Part shown: positions 39,682-49,405 of the stretch, one piece after another
How the letters are laid out: every line of letters begins with the position of its first letter
Position numbering within the stretch: the first letter of the stretch is position 1
Assembly (NCBI RefSeq): GCF_026626335.1
Contig: NZ_JAPNTZ010000016.1
Coordinates: 62,001-126,000, forward strand
Length of the DNA stretch: 64,000 nt
Direction of reading: 5' to 3'
Source: Paractinoplanes pyxinae
Lineage (GTDB): Bacteria > Actinomycetota > Actinomycetes > Mycobacteriales > Micromonosporaceae
Program-made: the position numbers and the translations under genes
The notes under the pieces: generated by a model
What the model saw: only the letters and a program-made list of their open reading frames with translations
The model's database searches: none
Told to the model about the DNA's origin: nothing

Positions 39682-39747
39682 TGGCCCTCCTCCGACCTCG
39701 TGCCAGGTACGTCACAAATGGTATCACCGGGAGATAGTTTTATGGCG

Positions 39748-39758
39748 TGATAGTATCA
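39748..39758. promoter_or_regulatory. Putative MarR operator for efflux gene
   Basis: TGATAGTATCA, a perfect 5-1-5 palindrome, in an AT-rich stretch between the divergent MarR and MFS genes, 28 bases before the MFS ATG. A related GATAGTTTTA lies just upstream. Confidence 0.55.
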
Positions 39759-39785
39759 GCGTATAACTAGTTGGAGGGACGGCTC

Positions 39786-41402
39786 ATGGCGTCACAAGCA
39801 TCGGAGGCCCGCAAGTGGTGGGGCCTGATCGGGATCGCGCTGGGGGTCTCGATGATCGTGGTCGACACCACGATCGTGAACGTGATCACCCCTTCGGTCA
39901 TCGACGACCTGGGGATCAACTCGTCGCAGGCGCAATGGATCCAGGAGTCCTACGCCATCGTGTTCGCGGCGTTGCTGCTGCTGTTCGGCCGGGTGTCGGA
40001 CCTCATCGGCGCCCGCCGGTTGTTCGCCCTGGGCGTCGCGGTCTTCGGTGTCACCAGCCTCATCGCGGCGGTGGCTCCGAACGGCGGGTTGCTCATCCTG
40101 GCGCGATTCCTGCAGGGCGCGGGCGGCGCCATGCTGCTGCCGACCTCGCTGTCGCTGTTGAACCAGACGTTCACCGGTAAAGCCCGCGGGCAGGCCTTCG
40201 CCGTGTGGGGCTCGACCATCGGCGCCGCCACCGCGGTCGGCCCGGTGATCGGCGGCTGGTTGTCCGAGCACGCCAGCTGGCGCTGGGCCTTCGGCATCAA
40301 CCTGCCCATCGTCGCCGTGATCCTCGCCTTGACGTTGGTGTTCATCGCCCCGTCCCCGCGGGCCGCCGGCAAGGTCGACCTGCCCGGCTCGGTCCTGTCG
40401 ATCCTCGGGCTGGGCGCGCTGGCCTTCGGGCTCGTCGAGGGACGCACCTATGGCTGGATCACGACCAAGAGCCCGTTCGACCTGTTCGGCTACACCTGGG
40501 ACGGCGGCCTTTCGCCGGTGTTCGTGGCGCTGGCCGCCGCCGTGCTGCTGCTGGCGCTGTTCGTCTGGCGTCAGGTGCGATTGAGTACGAACGGCGACCC
40601 GCTCATGAACACCCGGCTGTTCACGATCCCGTCGTTCCGCAACGGCAACATCGCCACCGTGATCATCGGCCTCGGCGAGTTCGGCATCATCGCCGTACTG
40701 CCGCTGTGGTTGCAGTTCACCCTCGACTACAGCGCCCTGCAGGCCGGCGTCGCCCTGCTGCCCCTCGCCGTTGGCAGCTTCTTCGCCAGCGGCCTGAGCT
40801 TCGGGCTGGCCGAGAAACTGTCCGCGCTCGGACTCGTCCGGCTCGGCCTCGGCCTGGAAGCTGTAGCGCTGGCCGGACTCGGCGTGGTCGCCTCCACCAC
40901 CTCGGCGCCGTGGTGGGCCATCGCGCTTCCGCTGTTCTTCTACGGCATCGGCGTCGGCTTCGCCACCGCGCAGGTCACCAACGTCGTACTCGCCGAAGTT
41001 CCTGACGCCGACGCCGGCCAGGGCTCTGGCATCCAGTCCACCTTCCGCCAGCTCGGCTCGGCGCTGGGTATCGCGGTGCTGACCACCGTGTTCTTCTCCA
41101 CCCTGAGCGGTCAGGTGAAAGACACCCTGAGCGGCGGCGGGCTGCCGGCTGACCAGATCGACAAGTTCGCCGCCGCGGTAACCGACAGCGCCGGCGCGGT
41201 CATCGCCCCGCTGTCGGCCGACCCGGCCACCGCGGCGGTGGCCCAGGCGGCCCGCGACGCCATGGCCGACGGCATCGCGCTCGGGTCCTACCTCGCCGCC
41301 GGCCTGCTCGCCCTCGGCGTCCTGGCCACGTTGCTGATCCCGGCGGCCCGTCCCACATCGCCCACCGCCGCCGACCCGCGAGAGACCCAGCCGGTCCCCT
41401 GA
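39786..41402 (+). CDS. MFS multidrug efflux transporter, DHA2 (EmrB/QacA) type
   Basis: 538 residues from ATG 39786 with TTGGAGGGA upstream. About fourteen hydrophobic helices; VSMIVVDTTIVNVITPSVIDDLGINSSQAQWIQESYA, FGRVSDLIGARRLFALG (loop 2-3) and FLQGAGGAMLLPTSLSLLNQTF are the DHA2 signatures. Proton-driven export of drugs or metabolites, probably induced when its divergent MarR releases. Confidence 0.92.
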   Translation: MASQASEARKWWGLIGIALGVSMIVVDTTIVNVITPSVIDDLGINSSQAQWIQESYAIVFAALLLLFGRVSDLIGARRLFALGVAVFGVTSLIAAVAPNGGLLILARFLQGAGGAMLLPTSLSLLNQTFTGKARGQAFAVWGSTIGAATAVGPVIGGWLSEHASWRWAFGINLPIVAVILALTLVFIAPSPRAAGKVDLPGSVLSILGLGALAFGLVEGRTYGWITTKSPFDLFGYTWDGGLSPVFVALAAAVLLLALFVWRQVRLSTNGDPLMNTRLFTIPSFRNGNIATVIIGLGEFGIIAVLPLWLQFTLDYSALQAGVALLPLAVGSFFASGLSFGLAEKLSALGLVRLGLGLEAVALAGLGVVASTTSAPWWAIALPLFFYGIGVGFATAQVTNVVLAEVPDADAGQGSGIQSTFRQLGSALGIAVLTTVFFSTLSGQVKDTLSGGGLPADQIDKFAAAVTDSAGAVIAPLSADPATAAVAQAARDAMADGIALGSYLAAGLLALGVLATLLIPAARPTSPTAADPRETQPVP

Positions 41403-41531
41403 TCCACCCCCCGGCCCGTCGCCCGAGTACGCCTCGAACAGGTGAAACCGTCATCTAGCCGAAGCCGCCGCCGGCATCGACATCGATCTCCGTGGCCGGG
41501 CTGCGAGCCGGACGCCGTCTATAGTCGCCGC

Positions 41532-42308
41532 GTGTCCAGAATATTGATCACCGGCTCCTCCACGGGCATCGGGCAGGCGGCCGCGGTCGCCCTCGTCGAG
41601 CAGGAGCACGAGGTGGTGCTGCACGCTCGGAACGAGCGACGGGCGGAGCAGGCTCTCGCCGCGGTGCCGGGGGCGGCCGGCGCGGTGGTGGCGGATCTCG
41701 CCTCGTTCCAGCAGACCCGCGCCATGGTGGCCGAGGCGCAGAAATTCGGACGGTACGACACTGTCGTACTGAATGCCGGCCTCGGCCTGAAGCACGCCAC
41801 CGAGCGAGAGCTGACCGTCGACGGCAATGAACTGATGTTCCAGGTCAACACGTTGTCGGCCTACCTGGTCGCCGCCCTGCTCCCCCGGCCGCGACGCCTG
41901 ATCTTCACCTCGTCCGCCCTCGCGAGCAACGGCACGCTCGATCTGGACGACCCGAACTGCGCCCACCGGCCGTTCGACGGCTGGCAGGTCTACCAGGACA
42001 CCAAGTTCCACCTGATCCTGTTGGCGCTGGGCATCGGTCGCCGCTGGTCCGGTGTGGAAAGTCTGGCGTTCGACCCGGGATGGGTGTCGACCCAGATGAC
42101 CCTGCGCAACGGCGACACCGCGCCGCTGACCCCGCAACACGCGGGCGAACGCCTGGCCCGGCTCGCGACGGCCGATGAGGTGCCGCCGGACTCCTACGAC
42201 ACCGAACGCGCCTGGCGACCCGGGAGGAACGAGAACGACCCGGGAAAGCAGGATGGCTTGCTCGCGCTCTGCGCCCGGCTGACCGGTGCCGCCCTCCCCG
42301 GCAGCTGA
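41532..42308 (+). CDS. Short-chain dehydrogenase/reductase
   Basis: 258 residues from GTG 41532. ILITGSSTGIGQAAAVALVEQ is the NAD(P) TGxxxGIG motif, VVLNAGLGLKHATERELTVDGNELMFQVN the NAG strand, and FTSSALAS...GWQVYQDTKFHLI the Ser...YxxxK catalytic set (YQDTK). C-terminal ~50 residues resemble retinol-dehydrogenase-type SDRs. Substrate unknown; stands alone. Confidence 0.88.
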   Translation: MSRILITGSSTGIGQAAAVALVEQEHEVVLHARNERRAEQALAAVPGAAGAVVADLASFQQTRAMVAEAQKFGRYDTVVLNAGLGLKHATERELTVDGNELMFQVNTLSAYLVAALLPRPRRLIFTSSALASNGTLDLDDPNCAHRPFDGWQVYQDTKFHLILLALGIGRRWSGVESLAFDPGWVSTQMTLRNGDTAPLTPQHAGERLARLATADEVPPDSYDTERAWRPGRNENDPGKQDGLLALCARLTGAALPGS

Positions 42309-42549
42309 TCGCCGGCGATTACGGCGTCGTGCTGTTCAACCGCGGCGTCCGGTGCCCCCACTGCGTCGCCCAGCTGTGATCCGTCGGTAATTCCGGGCGA
42401 TTCTTGCCCGAGTGGACATCGCTGACCCTCGGCAGGCCATCGTCGGACGTCACTTCTTGACGGGTTGTTTACTGATCCGCAGACTCCAACGCGAGTGAAC
42501 GGAAGCGTCCGCTCACTTTCCCCCATGTCTGCACACGAGGAGCTCCCCC

Positions 42550-44124
42550 ATGGCTCGCCCGTACCGGTGGATCGCGGTGGCCGCAGTTGCGGTGACGGCG
42601 GTCGGCCTGACCCCCCTGATGAGTTTCGCCGACGACGAACCCACGCCGTACCCGCGGGTCGACGTGGCGCAGACCCTGGACCTCCCGGCCGGTGTCGTCA
42701 AGGCGATGAAGCGCGACCTCGACCTCAGCAGCGACGAGCAGGTCGCCGAGCGCCTGCGCACCGAGGCCGCGGCCCCGGTCGTGCAGAAGCGGCTGAAGGC
42801 CAAGCTGGGCCAGGCGTACGGCGGCGCCTGGATCAAGAACGGCGAGGAGCGTCTCACCGTCGCCGTCACCTCCGAGGCCGCCGCGAAGCAGGTGCGCGCC
42901 GAAGGCGCCCGGGCGGAGATCGTCGACCGCGGCGAGGGCGCGCTCGCCGCCGACCGCGCGAAGCTGGACAAGCGGGCCGCGAAGGCGGACGACACCATCC
43001 GCGCCTGGCGCATCGACCCGGCCACCAACAGCGTCGTCGTGACCGTGAAGCCGGGTGCCGAGGCCGAGGCTCGCGCGTTCGCCAAGGACAGCGGCGTCGG
43101 CGAGATCACCGTGGAGACCTCAGCGGTCGCGCCCAAGCCGGTGTACGACATCCGCGGCGGCGACCAGTACGTCATCAACGGCAACACGCTGTGCTCGGTC
43201 GGCTTCCCGGCCCGCCGCGGCGGCGCGCCGGGATTCGTGACGGCTGGTCACTGCGGCGGCCGGGGCGCCCCGGTCAAGGGCGTCAACAACGTCGATCTGG
43301 GCAGCTTCCAGGAGTCGGAGTTCCCGAACACCGACATGGCCTACGTGGCGGCCAACGGCAACTGGACCCCGCAACCGTGGGTGAACAACTACGCCGGCGG
43401 CAACGTGATCGTGGCCGGCTCCAACGACGCCGCGATCGGCTCGTCGATCTGCCGCTCCGGGCGGACGTCCTCGTGGACCTGCGGCACCCTGCAGGGCCGC
43501 AACGAGACGATCAACTACTCGAACGGCCCGGTGTACGGGATGAGCCGGATGAGCGCCTGCGCCAACCCCGGCGACTCCGGTGGTTCGGTCATCGCCGGCA
43601 ACCAGGCCCAGGGCGTCACCTCGGGCATCTCCGGCGGCTGTGGCTCGGCCAACCCGCAGACCTGGTTCCAGCCGGTCAACCCGATCCTGTCGCGCTGGGG
43701 CATCGCCCTGGTCACCAGCGGCGGCGGCAACAGCGGCGGCAGCGGCGGCGCGCTCATCAGCGCCCTGAACAGCAAGTGCCTGGACGTCCCGAACGGCGAC
43801 TTCTCCGACGGCGTACGGGTGCAGATGTGGAACTGCAACGGCTCGGCCGCCCAGAAGTGGGAATCGGTCAACGGCTCCCTGCGTACGGGAAACAACAAGT
43901 GCCTGGACGTGGCGTGGGGCTCGACCGCCAACGGGGCGATCCTGCAGATCGTCGGCTGCTCGGGCAACCCGGCCCAGCAGTGGGTCCTGTCGGCCGCCGG
44001 TGACCTGGTGAACCCGCAGGCCAACAAGTGCGCCGACATCGACGCCTGGAACCCCAACGACGGCGCCAAGCTGGTGCTGTGGGAGTGCACCGGCGGCGCG
44101 AACCAGAAGTGGCGCCGCGGCTGA
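42550..44124 (+). CDS. Secreted S1 serine protease (streptogrisin/alpha-lytic type) with ricin-B lectin domain
   Basis: 524 residues. Signal peptide 1-27; pro-region ~28-197, the intramolecular chaperone of this family (LDLSSDEQVAERLRTE, GAWIKN, FAKDSGVGEI); mature protease from ~198 with TAGHC (His234), NTDMAY (Asp262) and GDSGGS (Ser343), so it is catalytically intact. A short Gly/Ser linker leads to a ricin-B beta-trefoil (~402-524) with LNSKCLDV repeats and three QKW/QQW motifs, which bind galactose- or xylan-like sugars. Followed by a strong hairpin terminator. Confidence 0.93.
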   Translation: MARPYRWIAVAAVAVTAVGLTPLMSFADDEPTPYPRVDVAQTLDLPAGVVKAMKRDLDLSSDEQVAERLRTEAAAPVVQKRLKAKLGQAYGGAWIKNGEERLTVAVTSEAAAKQVRAEGARAEIVDRGEGALAADRAKLDKRAAKADDTIRAWRIDPATNSVVVTVKPGAEAEARAFAKDSGVGEITVETSAVAPKPVYDIRGGDQYVINGNTLCSVGFPARRGGAPGFVTAGHCGGRGAPVKGVNNVDLGSFQESEFPNTDMAYVAANGNWTPQPWVNNYAGGNVIVAGSNDAAIGSSICRSGRTSSWTCGTLQGRNETINYSNGPVYGMSRMSACANPGDSGGSVIAGNQAQGVTSGISGGCGSANPQTWFQPVNPILSRWGIALVTSGGGNSGGSGGALISALNSKCLDVPNGDFSDGVRVQMWNCNGSAAQKWESVNGSLRTGNNKCLDVAWGSTANGAILQIVGCSGNPAQQWVLSAAGDLVNPQANKCADIDAWNPNDGAKLVLWECTGGANQKWRRG

Positions 44125-44141
44125 CCAGCCGCATGAAGCTC

Positions 44142-44186
44142 GCCGCCGCGACAGCTGAGGCCAACCACCTCAGCTGTCGCGGCGGC
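44142..44186 (+). terminator. Strong hairpin terminator after S1 protease gene
   Basis: A perfect 19-bp stem, GCCGCCGCGACAGCTGAGG paired with its exact complement, and a 7-base loop (CCAACCA), beginning 18 bases after the stop codon. No U tract. Confidence 0.8.
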
Positions 44187-44265
44187 GCTGTATGCGGTGC
44201 CGAAACTTCGCCGTTTTCCTGGAGTGGGCTCCCGGTCTGCCGATGGCCCCTACGTGGAAGGCGCG

Positions 44266-45837
44266 ATGACTGACGTCACGCGGCACGCGGCGCACCTGCT
44301 CGAAAGAGCGCAGGGCGGTCACGCGGCCGAGGTGCTCGTCGAGGTGGAAGAGTTGCTCGGTGAGCCCGGCGGGGACGTCGCCTGCCTGCACTTCGTACGC
44401 TCCATCGCGCTGAACATGCTGGGTGACCTCTGTGCGGCGCGGGAGGGACTCGACCGGATGGCGGCGGTGGCCGAGCGCGAGCAGAGCCCCGGCTGGCTGG
44501 GCTGCGCCATCGCCACCCGTGCCTCCGAGCGCATCAAAGTCGGCGAGGTCGACGGCGCCGACTACGACCTCGAGGAGGTCCTTCGCGATCTGGTCGCCGC
44601 CGAGAACCTGGTGATGCGGGAGACCGAGCCGGTCGCCGCCATCAACGGCCGTGTCGCGGTCGCCGCCAGCTACTTCGATCTGCGCCTGTTCGAGCTGGTC
44701 GGCGAGCACTACCAGGCCGCGTACGAGATCACCGTGCTCGACGGGCAGGAGAACGGCAACCGGGCCATGTGGTTGTCGAACATCGCCGAGTTGCACCTGC
44801 ACTGGGCCCTGGAGCTGTATTCGGTCGGCCAGGTGGCAGCCGCCGAGGGCCACACCGCCCAGGCCGAGATCATCGCGAGCCGCGCGGCCGCCGAGGCCGA
44901 CGGCTCGGCCGCCGACGTCTGGCACGAGTACGCCCTGCTGCTGGCCGCCTGTGCGAAGGCCGACCGGCACGACCCGGCGACCGCCGCCGAGGAGATCGGC
45001 CACCACTTGGGCGTGCTCGAATCGCAAGGGATGAGTACGGCGCTGCTCGCGTACAGCCGGCCGTTCCACGCGGTCGCGCTGCGCCGCACCGGCCGCCCCG
45101 ACGAGGCGATGGTGGTGCTGGAGAAGGCGATCGCCACCCTGCCCGCCGACGCCGGGCTGACCATCACGCTGGCCACCCGGCGGACCCATGCGCTGCTGCT
45201 GGCCGATTCGGGTTCGGCCGGCGCGAGGGCCGGTCTCGCCTACGGCGACACGCTGGCCGCCGCGCTGTGGCAGCAACGGCAGCGCACCCTGCACACGGTC
45301 ACCATGATGAAGTCGCTGGAGACTCTGCGGCAGAGTCACGAGCAGGCCTCGAAGGCCGCCGACCTCGATTCGCTGACGGCCATCGCCAACCGGCGCGCCT
45401 ATGACCGCGCGCTTGTTCAGGCCTCCGCCCGCCCCGACGATCTGGTAGCGGTGCTCGTCATCGACACCGACAAGTTCAAGAAAATCAACGACACCGCCGG
45501 CCACGCCGCCGGCGACGCTGCTCTGCGGGCGATCGCTCGCGCACTTTCGACCCAGATTCGCGACGACGACCTGATCGCCCGCTTGGGCGGCGACGAGTTC
45601 GTGGCCCTGCTGCCGGGGGCCGGCACGGCCGTGGCCAAGGAAGTCGCGTCCCGCATGGTCCGCGCCGTCCGCGACATCCCGGACTGCCCGGCCACGGTGA
45701 GCATCGGCCTGGTCAGCGGCCGAGCCGGCACCCTGATCGACATGGTGGAGCGGGCCGACCGCGCGATGTACCGAGTGAAACGCCGTGGCGGCGACGGCAT
45801 CGAGGAAGGCCCCGACGAGGTGGCCGTCGCCGCCTGA
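44266..45837 (+). CDS. Cytoplasmic GGDEF diguanylate cyclase with TPR-like N-terminus
   Basis: 523 residues from ATG 44266 (GGAAGG upstream). Residues ~1-350 are Ala-rich paired helices of TPR type (CAAREGLDRMAAVAEREQ, MSTALLAYSRPFHAVALRRTGRPDEAMVVLEKAI). A coiled linker leads to the cyclase: DSLTAIANRRAYDRAL, DTDKFKKINDTAGHAAGD, RxxD (RDDD) and intact GGDEF. No membrane segment; the signal is probably a protein partner. Cyclic-di-GMP synthesis expected. Confidence 0.88.
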   Translation: MTDVTRHAAHLLERAQGGHAAEVLVEVEELLGEPGGDVACLHFVRSIALNMLGDLCAAREGLDRMAAVAEREQSPGWLGCAIATRASERIKVGEVDGADYDLEEVLRDLVAAENLVMRETEPVAAINGRVAVAASYFDLRLFELVGEHYQAAYEITVLDGQENGNRAMWLSNIAELHLHWALELYSVGQVAAAEGHTAQAEIIASRAAAEADGSAADVWHEYALLLAACAKADRHDPATAAEEIGHHLGVLESQGMSTALLAYSRPFHAVALRRTGRPDEAMVVLEKAIATLPADAGLTITLATRRTHALLLADSGSAGARAGLAYGDTLAAALWQQRQRTLHTVTMMKSLETLRQSHEQASKAADLDSLTAIANRRAYDRALVQASARPDDLVAVLVIDTDKFKKINDTAGHAAGDAALRAIARALSTQIRDDDLIARLGGDEFVALLPGAGTAVAKEVASRMVRAVRDIPDCPATVSIGLVSGRAGTLIDMVERADRAMYRVKRRGGDGIEEGPDEVAVAA

Positions 45838-45895
45838 ACGGCCATGCGTTGAGCGCCGGCGAGCTGGGTCGTCGAATCGACAGCAGCGGGGATGT

Positions 45896-47299
45896 TCATC
45901 GGGTACCGCCGGCGACGGCGTCCAGGAGTTCGGCGCGGGACGGCCCGGGCAGCGGGTACTGCGGCGCCGACAGGCCGAGGGCCAGGACCCGGTCCCGCAG
46001 GCCCGGCGTCGCGAAGACCTCGTCGGGGGTGTCCAGGAACGAGCTGATCGACAGGTAGCCGCGTAGCGCTGCGGGGTCGCGGAGGGCGGCGGCGAACAGC
46101 GCCTTCGAAGCGAGCCAGCGCAGGTCGTCCGGCCGGTACGGCACACCGGACACGTCACCCTCGATCTCGGCCAGCCGGTGCGTGTCGACGAAGTTGGTGG
46201 CGCGGTAGAGCGGTTCGACGACCTGAGCCGTCGCCTCGTCGAACCGGCGGACCAGCTTGTCGTGGTCGGCCACACCGACCTCGCGCAGGACGTCACGCAG
46301 GACGCGGGCGTGAATGATCGCGAAGGAGGCGCCGCGGCCCAGCGACGGGTTGGTGCACGCCCACGCGTCGCCGACCGCGACGACGCCGGTGGCGACCGGT
46401 CGGCCGTCGACGACGTACCGGCGCAGCCTGTCCTCCAGGCCGGCCATGACGTCCACGCCGGTGATCGGCTCGGCGTCGAGCCAGGCCGCGGCCGCCGGAT
46501 AGCGGCCGACCGCGGCCGACCAGACTGCCGGTTCGCGCAGTGCCCGCAGCGCCTTGTCCCTGCCGCTGGTGGTCAGCACCACGCTCCAGACGCCGTGGTC
46601 GGCCGGCAGCGTCAGCACCGACAGCGAGTCGTACGGCTGGATCAGCATCGATCTGATCTCCGGGAGCCGGCCGTGCGGCGACCGGAAGTGCCGGGCGTAG
46701 TAGACGAAGCCCGCGTCGGAACGTTCCTCGGCGACCGGCCGGGCGCCGGCCGCGGCCAGCCACGCCGGCAGCGCGGACCGGCGGCCGCCACAGTCGATCA
46801 CCAGGTCGGCGCTCACCGTGCCGCCGGTGGTGGTGACGCCGGTGACCCGGGGAACCGGAAGGTGGCCGTCGGTGCGTACGCCGGTGACGCGCACACCGCG
46901 CCGGATGCCGACCCCGGCGGCGGTGGCGGCCGACGCCAGGGCTGCCTCGAGGACCGGGCGACGAGCCGTCACCGTGGCGAACCGGTCGTCACCGTCGCGA
47001 TCCGGGCCGCGGATATCCGATGGCAGGGCCGCCAACGGGTTGACCACGGTGGCGCCGGCGGCCTGCACGGCAGCCGCGGCGTCGGGCAGTTCCGCGCGCA
47101 ACTCCGCCCACCAGCGCGGCAGCAGGTAGTGCGGCAGCCGGAACTGGCTCACCCCCGGCCGGTCCCAGTCGTCCCACGGCCGGTCGGCGGGCGCGGCCGG
47201 GTCACGTTCGAGGACGGTCACCTCGTGGCCGTCCCGGTGGAGCATCATCGCGGTGGTCAGACCGGCGAGGCCGGCGCCCAGGATCGTTGTGGTCGTCAT
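45896..47299 (-). CDS. FAD-dependent monooxygenase/oxidoreductase
   Basis: 467 residues. GAGLAGLTTAMMLHRDGHEVTVLERD is the N-terminal FAD dinucleotide fold; ADLVIDCGGRRSALPAWLAAAG and VVAVGDAWACTNPSLGRGASFAIIHA are the DG and GD motifs of the PHBH-like class. Related to halogenase-like/tryptophan-2-monooxygenase-like flavoproteins, but no halogenase WxWxIP motif is seen. Starts 38 bp after the stop of the STAND ATPase gene, same direction, so the pair is probably co-expressed. Confidence 0.82.
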   Translation of the reverse strand: MTTTTILGAGLAGLTTAMMLHRDGHEVTVLERDPAAPADRPWDDWDRPGVSQFRLPHYLLPRWWAELRAELPDAAAAVQAAGATVVNPLAALPSDIRGPDRDGDDRFATVTARRPVLEAALASAATAAGVGIRRGVRVTGVRTDGHLPVPRVTGVTTTGGTVSADLVIDCGGRRSALPAWLAAAGARPVAEERSDAGFVYYARHFRSPHGRLPEIRSMLIQPYDSLSVLTLPADHGVWSVVLTTSGRDKALRALREPAVWSAAVGRYPAAAAWLDAEPITGVDVMAGLEDRLRRYVVDGRPVATGVVAVGDAWACTNPSLGRGASFAIIHARVLRDVLREVGVADHDKLVRRFDEATAQVVEPLYRATNFVDTHRLAEIEGDVSGVPYRPDDLRWLASKALFAAALRDPAALRGYLSISSFLDTPDEVFATPGLRDRVLALGLSAPQYPLPGPSRAELLDAVAGGTR

Positions 47300-47337
47300 G
47301 GCCCGAGGATGGGACCGGGCGCTGTTCACTCTCCAGG

Positions 47338-49332
47338 TCAGTCGCCGGTCATTTCCTGCCCGGTCTCCTGAACCCACAGCCGCTCGGCGAGCGCGTCCAC
47401 CGCCTTGGCGAGATGCCGCCGGTAGGTGCTGAAGGGCAGGCCGAGCACCTCCGCCGCGGCTTCCTGGGTGGGCGCGGGACTGACGTACGTGCGGTGCAGC
47501 ACCGCCCGGAGCCGATCGCCGCGCGGCAACCCGGCCAGCTCGTCCACCGCCGTGCGCAACGTTGTCCGCACGGCGGCGGCATCGGCGCCCAGGTGGGTGC
47601 CGACCAGGCGGGACGCGGCGAGCCGGTCCGGCCGGCACAGGTTGGGCAGCGCGGCGCGTACGGCGGCAATGAACGAGTCGCGGCTCAGCGGCCGGGGTCG
47701 TTGCATCCAGTCCGGTGGCGGGCCGGTGCCGCCGGACTGCTCCCGCTCCTCCATGAGCTCGAGCCACGCGTGGACCGGGAAGCGCCGCCAGTCGTTGCCG
47801 TACACCACGTGGCGCCGCCCGTCGAAGGTCACCTCGAGGACCTCGCGGAAGGCGAGATAGTCGAAGAACGGGCCCCAGAACGACGGCTCCACCGACACGA
47901 TGAAAGCCCACGCGAGCGGCCGGCCGCACCACTCGATGATCGACGAGATGGACCCGGCGAAGACCGCGTACGGGTCACTCTGCGCACCGTCGCGCCCGAG
48001 CAGGAACCGCGAGATGTCGACCTTCTCACCGGGTCTCAGCGGTGCGACACGGGCAACATGATCGAGAATGGCCCGTACCACCGGATCTTGATCTTCGGTC
48101 GGGGAGCCGGACGGGCACCGCGCGTGATAGATGAAACCGCCGGCCCCACCCTCGACCCGCACCACACTCGCGCCGGCCGGCCGCTCGGCGAACCAGCCGC
48201 GAGCCAGATCGGCCGACCGGGGGCCCACGTGCCGGCCGATCAGCTCGGCGACATCGGGAAGCTCCTCCGGACGCGCCCGCGCCAGGGCTACGGTCCCGTC
48301 CGCCGCTACCGCGCGGAACTGGGCGCTGAACGGCCCCTCGCGGTGCAGCTGGGCGAGTTGCTGGGCGAGCAGCTGACGATGCGTGCCGGCGGAGGCGTGC
48401 AGACCTTCGACGACGTAGTCGTGGACGATCCGGTGCAGATCCCGGTAGCGGTCGGGGAACCGCCGCTCGAACTCGGCCTCCAGAACGGCGCGGGTCAGGT
48501 CGTGCGGCGTCAGGCCGTGCGGCCGGACCGTGACGAACGGCCTGTCCCGCAACCACTCCCAGACCCGCGGCGCGTCGTCGCCGACGGTCCGCCGCAGCAG
48601 GTCCTCGGTGGTCAGCAGCGCCTTGGCGCAGGTGCCCAGGCCGACCAGGTGGGCCTCCGACGGCGCGTCATGCACCAGCGACGCGATCAGCGCGGAGATC
48701 AGGTGCGGCGCGTCGGCCAGGGTTTCCGGCACGGCGCCGGTCAGAGCCGCGTCGGCGAGCAGGGCGAGGGCGAGCGGGTGGCCACGGCCCAGCCGCATGA
48801 TCGCCTCCCGGTCCGGTGCGACGACACCGGCCCGCTCGAGCAGGGCGGCACTGTCGGACTCGTCCAGGTTGCACAGGCAGTGCACGGCGACCAGTCCCCG
48901 CCAGCCCAGGTCGGCCCGCCAGGCCGGCGCGGGAGGGTCGCGGCCGGCGACAACCACGACGCCGTCGGCGGGCAGAGTGGGCACCAGGTCACGGCGCAAC
49001 CAGCCGTCGATCGGGGCGAGATGCTCGTATCCGTCGACCAGCAGCACCGGCGCGGCACCGGCGTCCACCGACTGGACAGCCTGGACGAAGCCCTCCGGGG
49101 ACGGATCGAGCTCGCTGCCGTCCAGGTAGACGGCGGGACGGCCGGCCCGCCGGGCCCGGCTGCGCAAATGCAGCAGAAGGGTGGTCTTGCCGACGCCGCC
49201 CGGGCCGTGGACGAACAGCACGCGACGAGCCGTTCGGCCGGCCAGGGCATCGTCGAAGGCGGCCACCTGCGCGGCCCGGCCGACGAAGCCGTGCCACCGA
49301 ACGTCGTCCATGACGTCGCCCAGGTTCGCCAT
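47338..49332 (-). CDS. STAND/AAA-type ATPase regulator with C-terminal HTH
   Basis: 664 residues from ATG 49332 (ATG 49311 also possible). GFVGRAAQVAAFDDAL precedes a Walker A GPGGVGKTTLLLHL, Walker B-like APVLLVDGYEHL and a GHPLALALLADAAL (GxP) motif, the ORC/NACHT-like STAND ATPase core. The middle ~300 residues include a GNAT-like RxxxW...HVV...D region that I do not firmly assign. The last ~35 residues (TQEAAAEVLGLPFSTYRRHLAKAVDALAERLW) form a sigma-region-4-like helix-turn-helix. Possibly activates the downstream FAD monooxygenase gene. Confidence 0.75.
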   Translation of the reverse strand: MANLGDVMDDVRWHGFVGRAAQVAAFDDALAGRTARRVLFVHGPGGVGKTTLLLHLRSRARRAGRPAVYLDGSELDPSPEGFVQAVQSVDAGAAPVLLVDGYEHLAPIDGWLRRDLVPTLPADGVVVVAGRDPPAPAWRADLGWRGLVAVHCLCNLDESDSAALLERAGVVAPDREAIMRLGRGHPLALALLADAALTGAVPETLADAPHLISALIASLVHDAPSEAHLVGLGTCAKALLTTEDLLRRTVGDDAPRVWEWLRDRPFVTVRPHGLTPHDLTRAVLEAEFERRFPDRYRDLHRIVHDYVVEGLHASAGTHRQLLAQQLAQLHREGPFSAQFRAVAADGTVALARARPEELPDVAELIGRHVGPRSADLARGWFAERPAGASVVRVEGGAGGFIYHARCPSGSPTEDQDPVVRAILDHVARVAPLRPGEKVDISRFLLGRDGAQSDPYAVFAGSISSIIEWCGRPLAWAFIVSVEPSFWGPFFDYLAFREVLEVTFDGRRHVVYGNDWRRFPVHAWLELMEEREQSGGTGPPPDWMQRPRPLSRDSFIAAVRAALPNLCRPDRLAASRLVGTHLGADAAAVRTTLRTAVDELAGLPRGDRLRAVLHRTYVSPAPTQEAAAEVLGLPFSTYRRHLAKAVDALAERLWVQETGQEMTGD

Positions 49333-49405
49333 GCAGCACAGTCTCGGCGTCCCGGCGGGGCCGCGCGAGCGTCCAGCCGACAAATTTGCATTTTGCAGTC
49401 ACCAT

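Noticed and set aside
42440..42490. TTGACG ... CAGACT as the promoter of the S1 protease gene
   Set aside because: The -35 is good but the -10 is poor and there is no supporting operator, so it is not listed as a feature.
45896..47299. FAD enzyme as a tryptophan halogenase feeding the PrnB-like protein
   Set aside because: No WxWxIP motif and no nearby flavin reductase or operator; it is 8 kb beyond the regulon.
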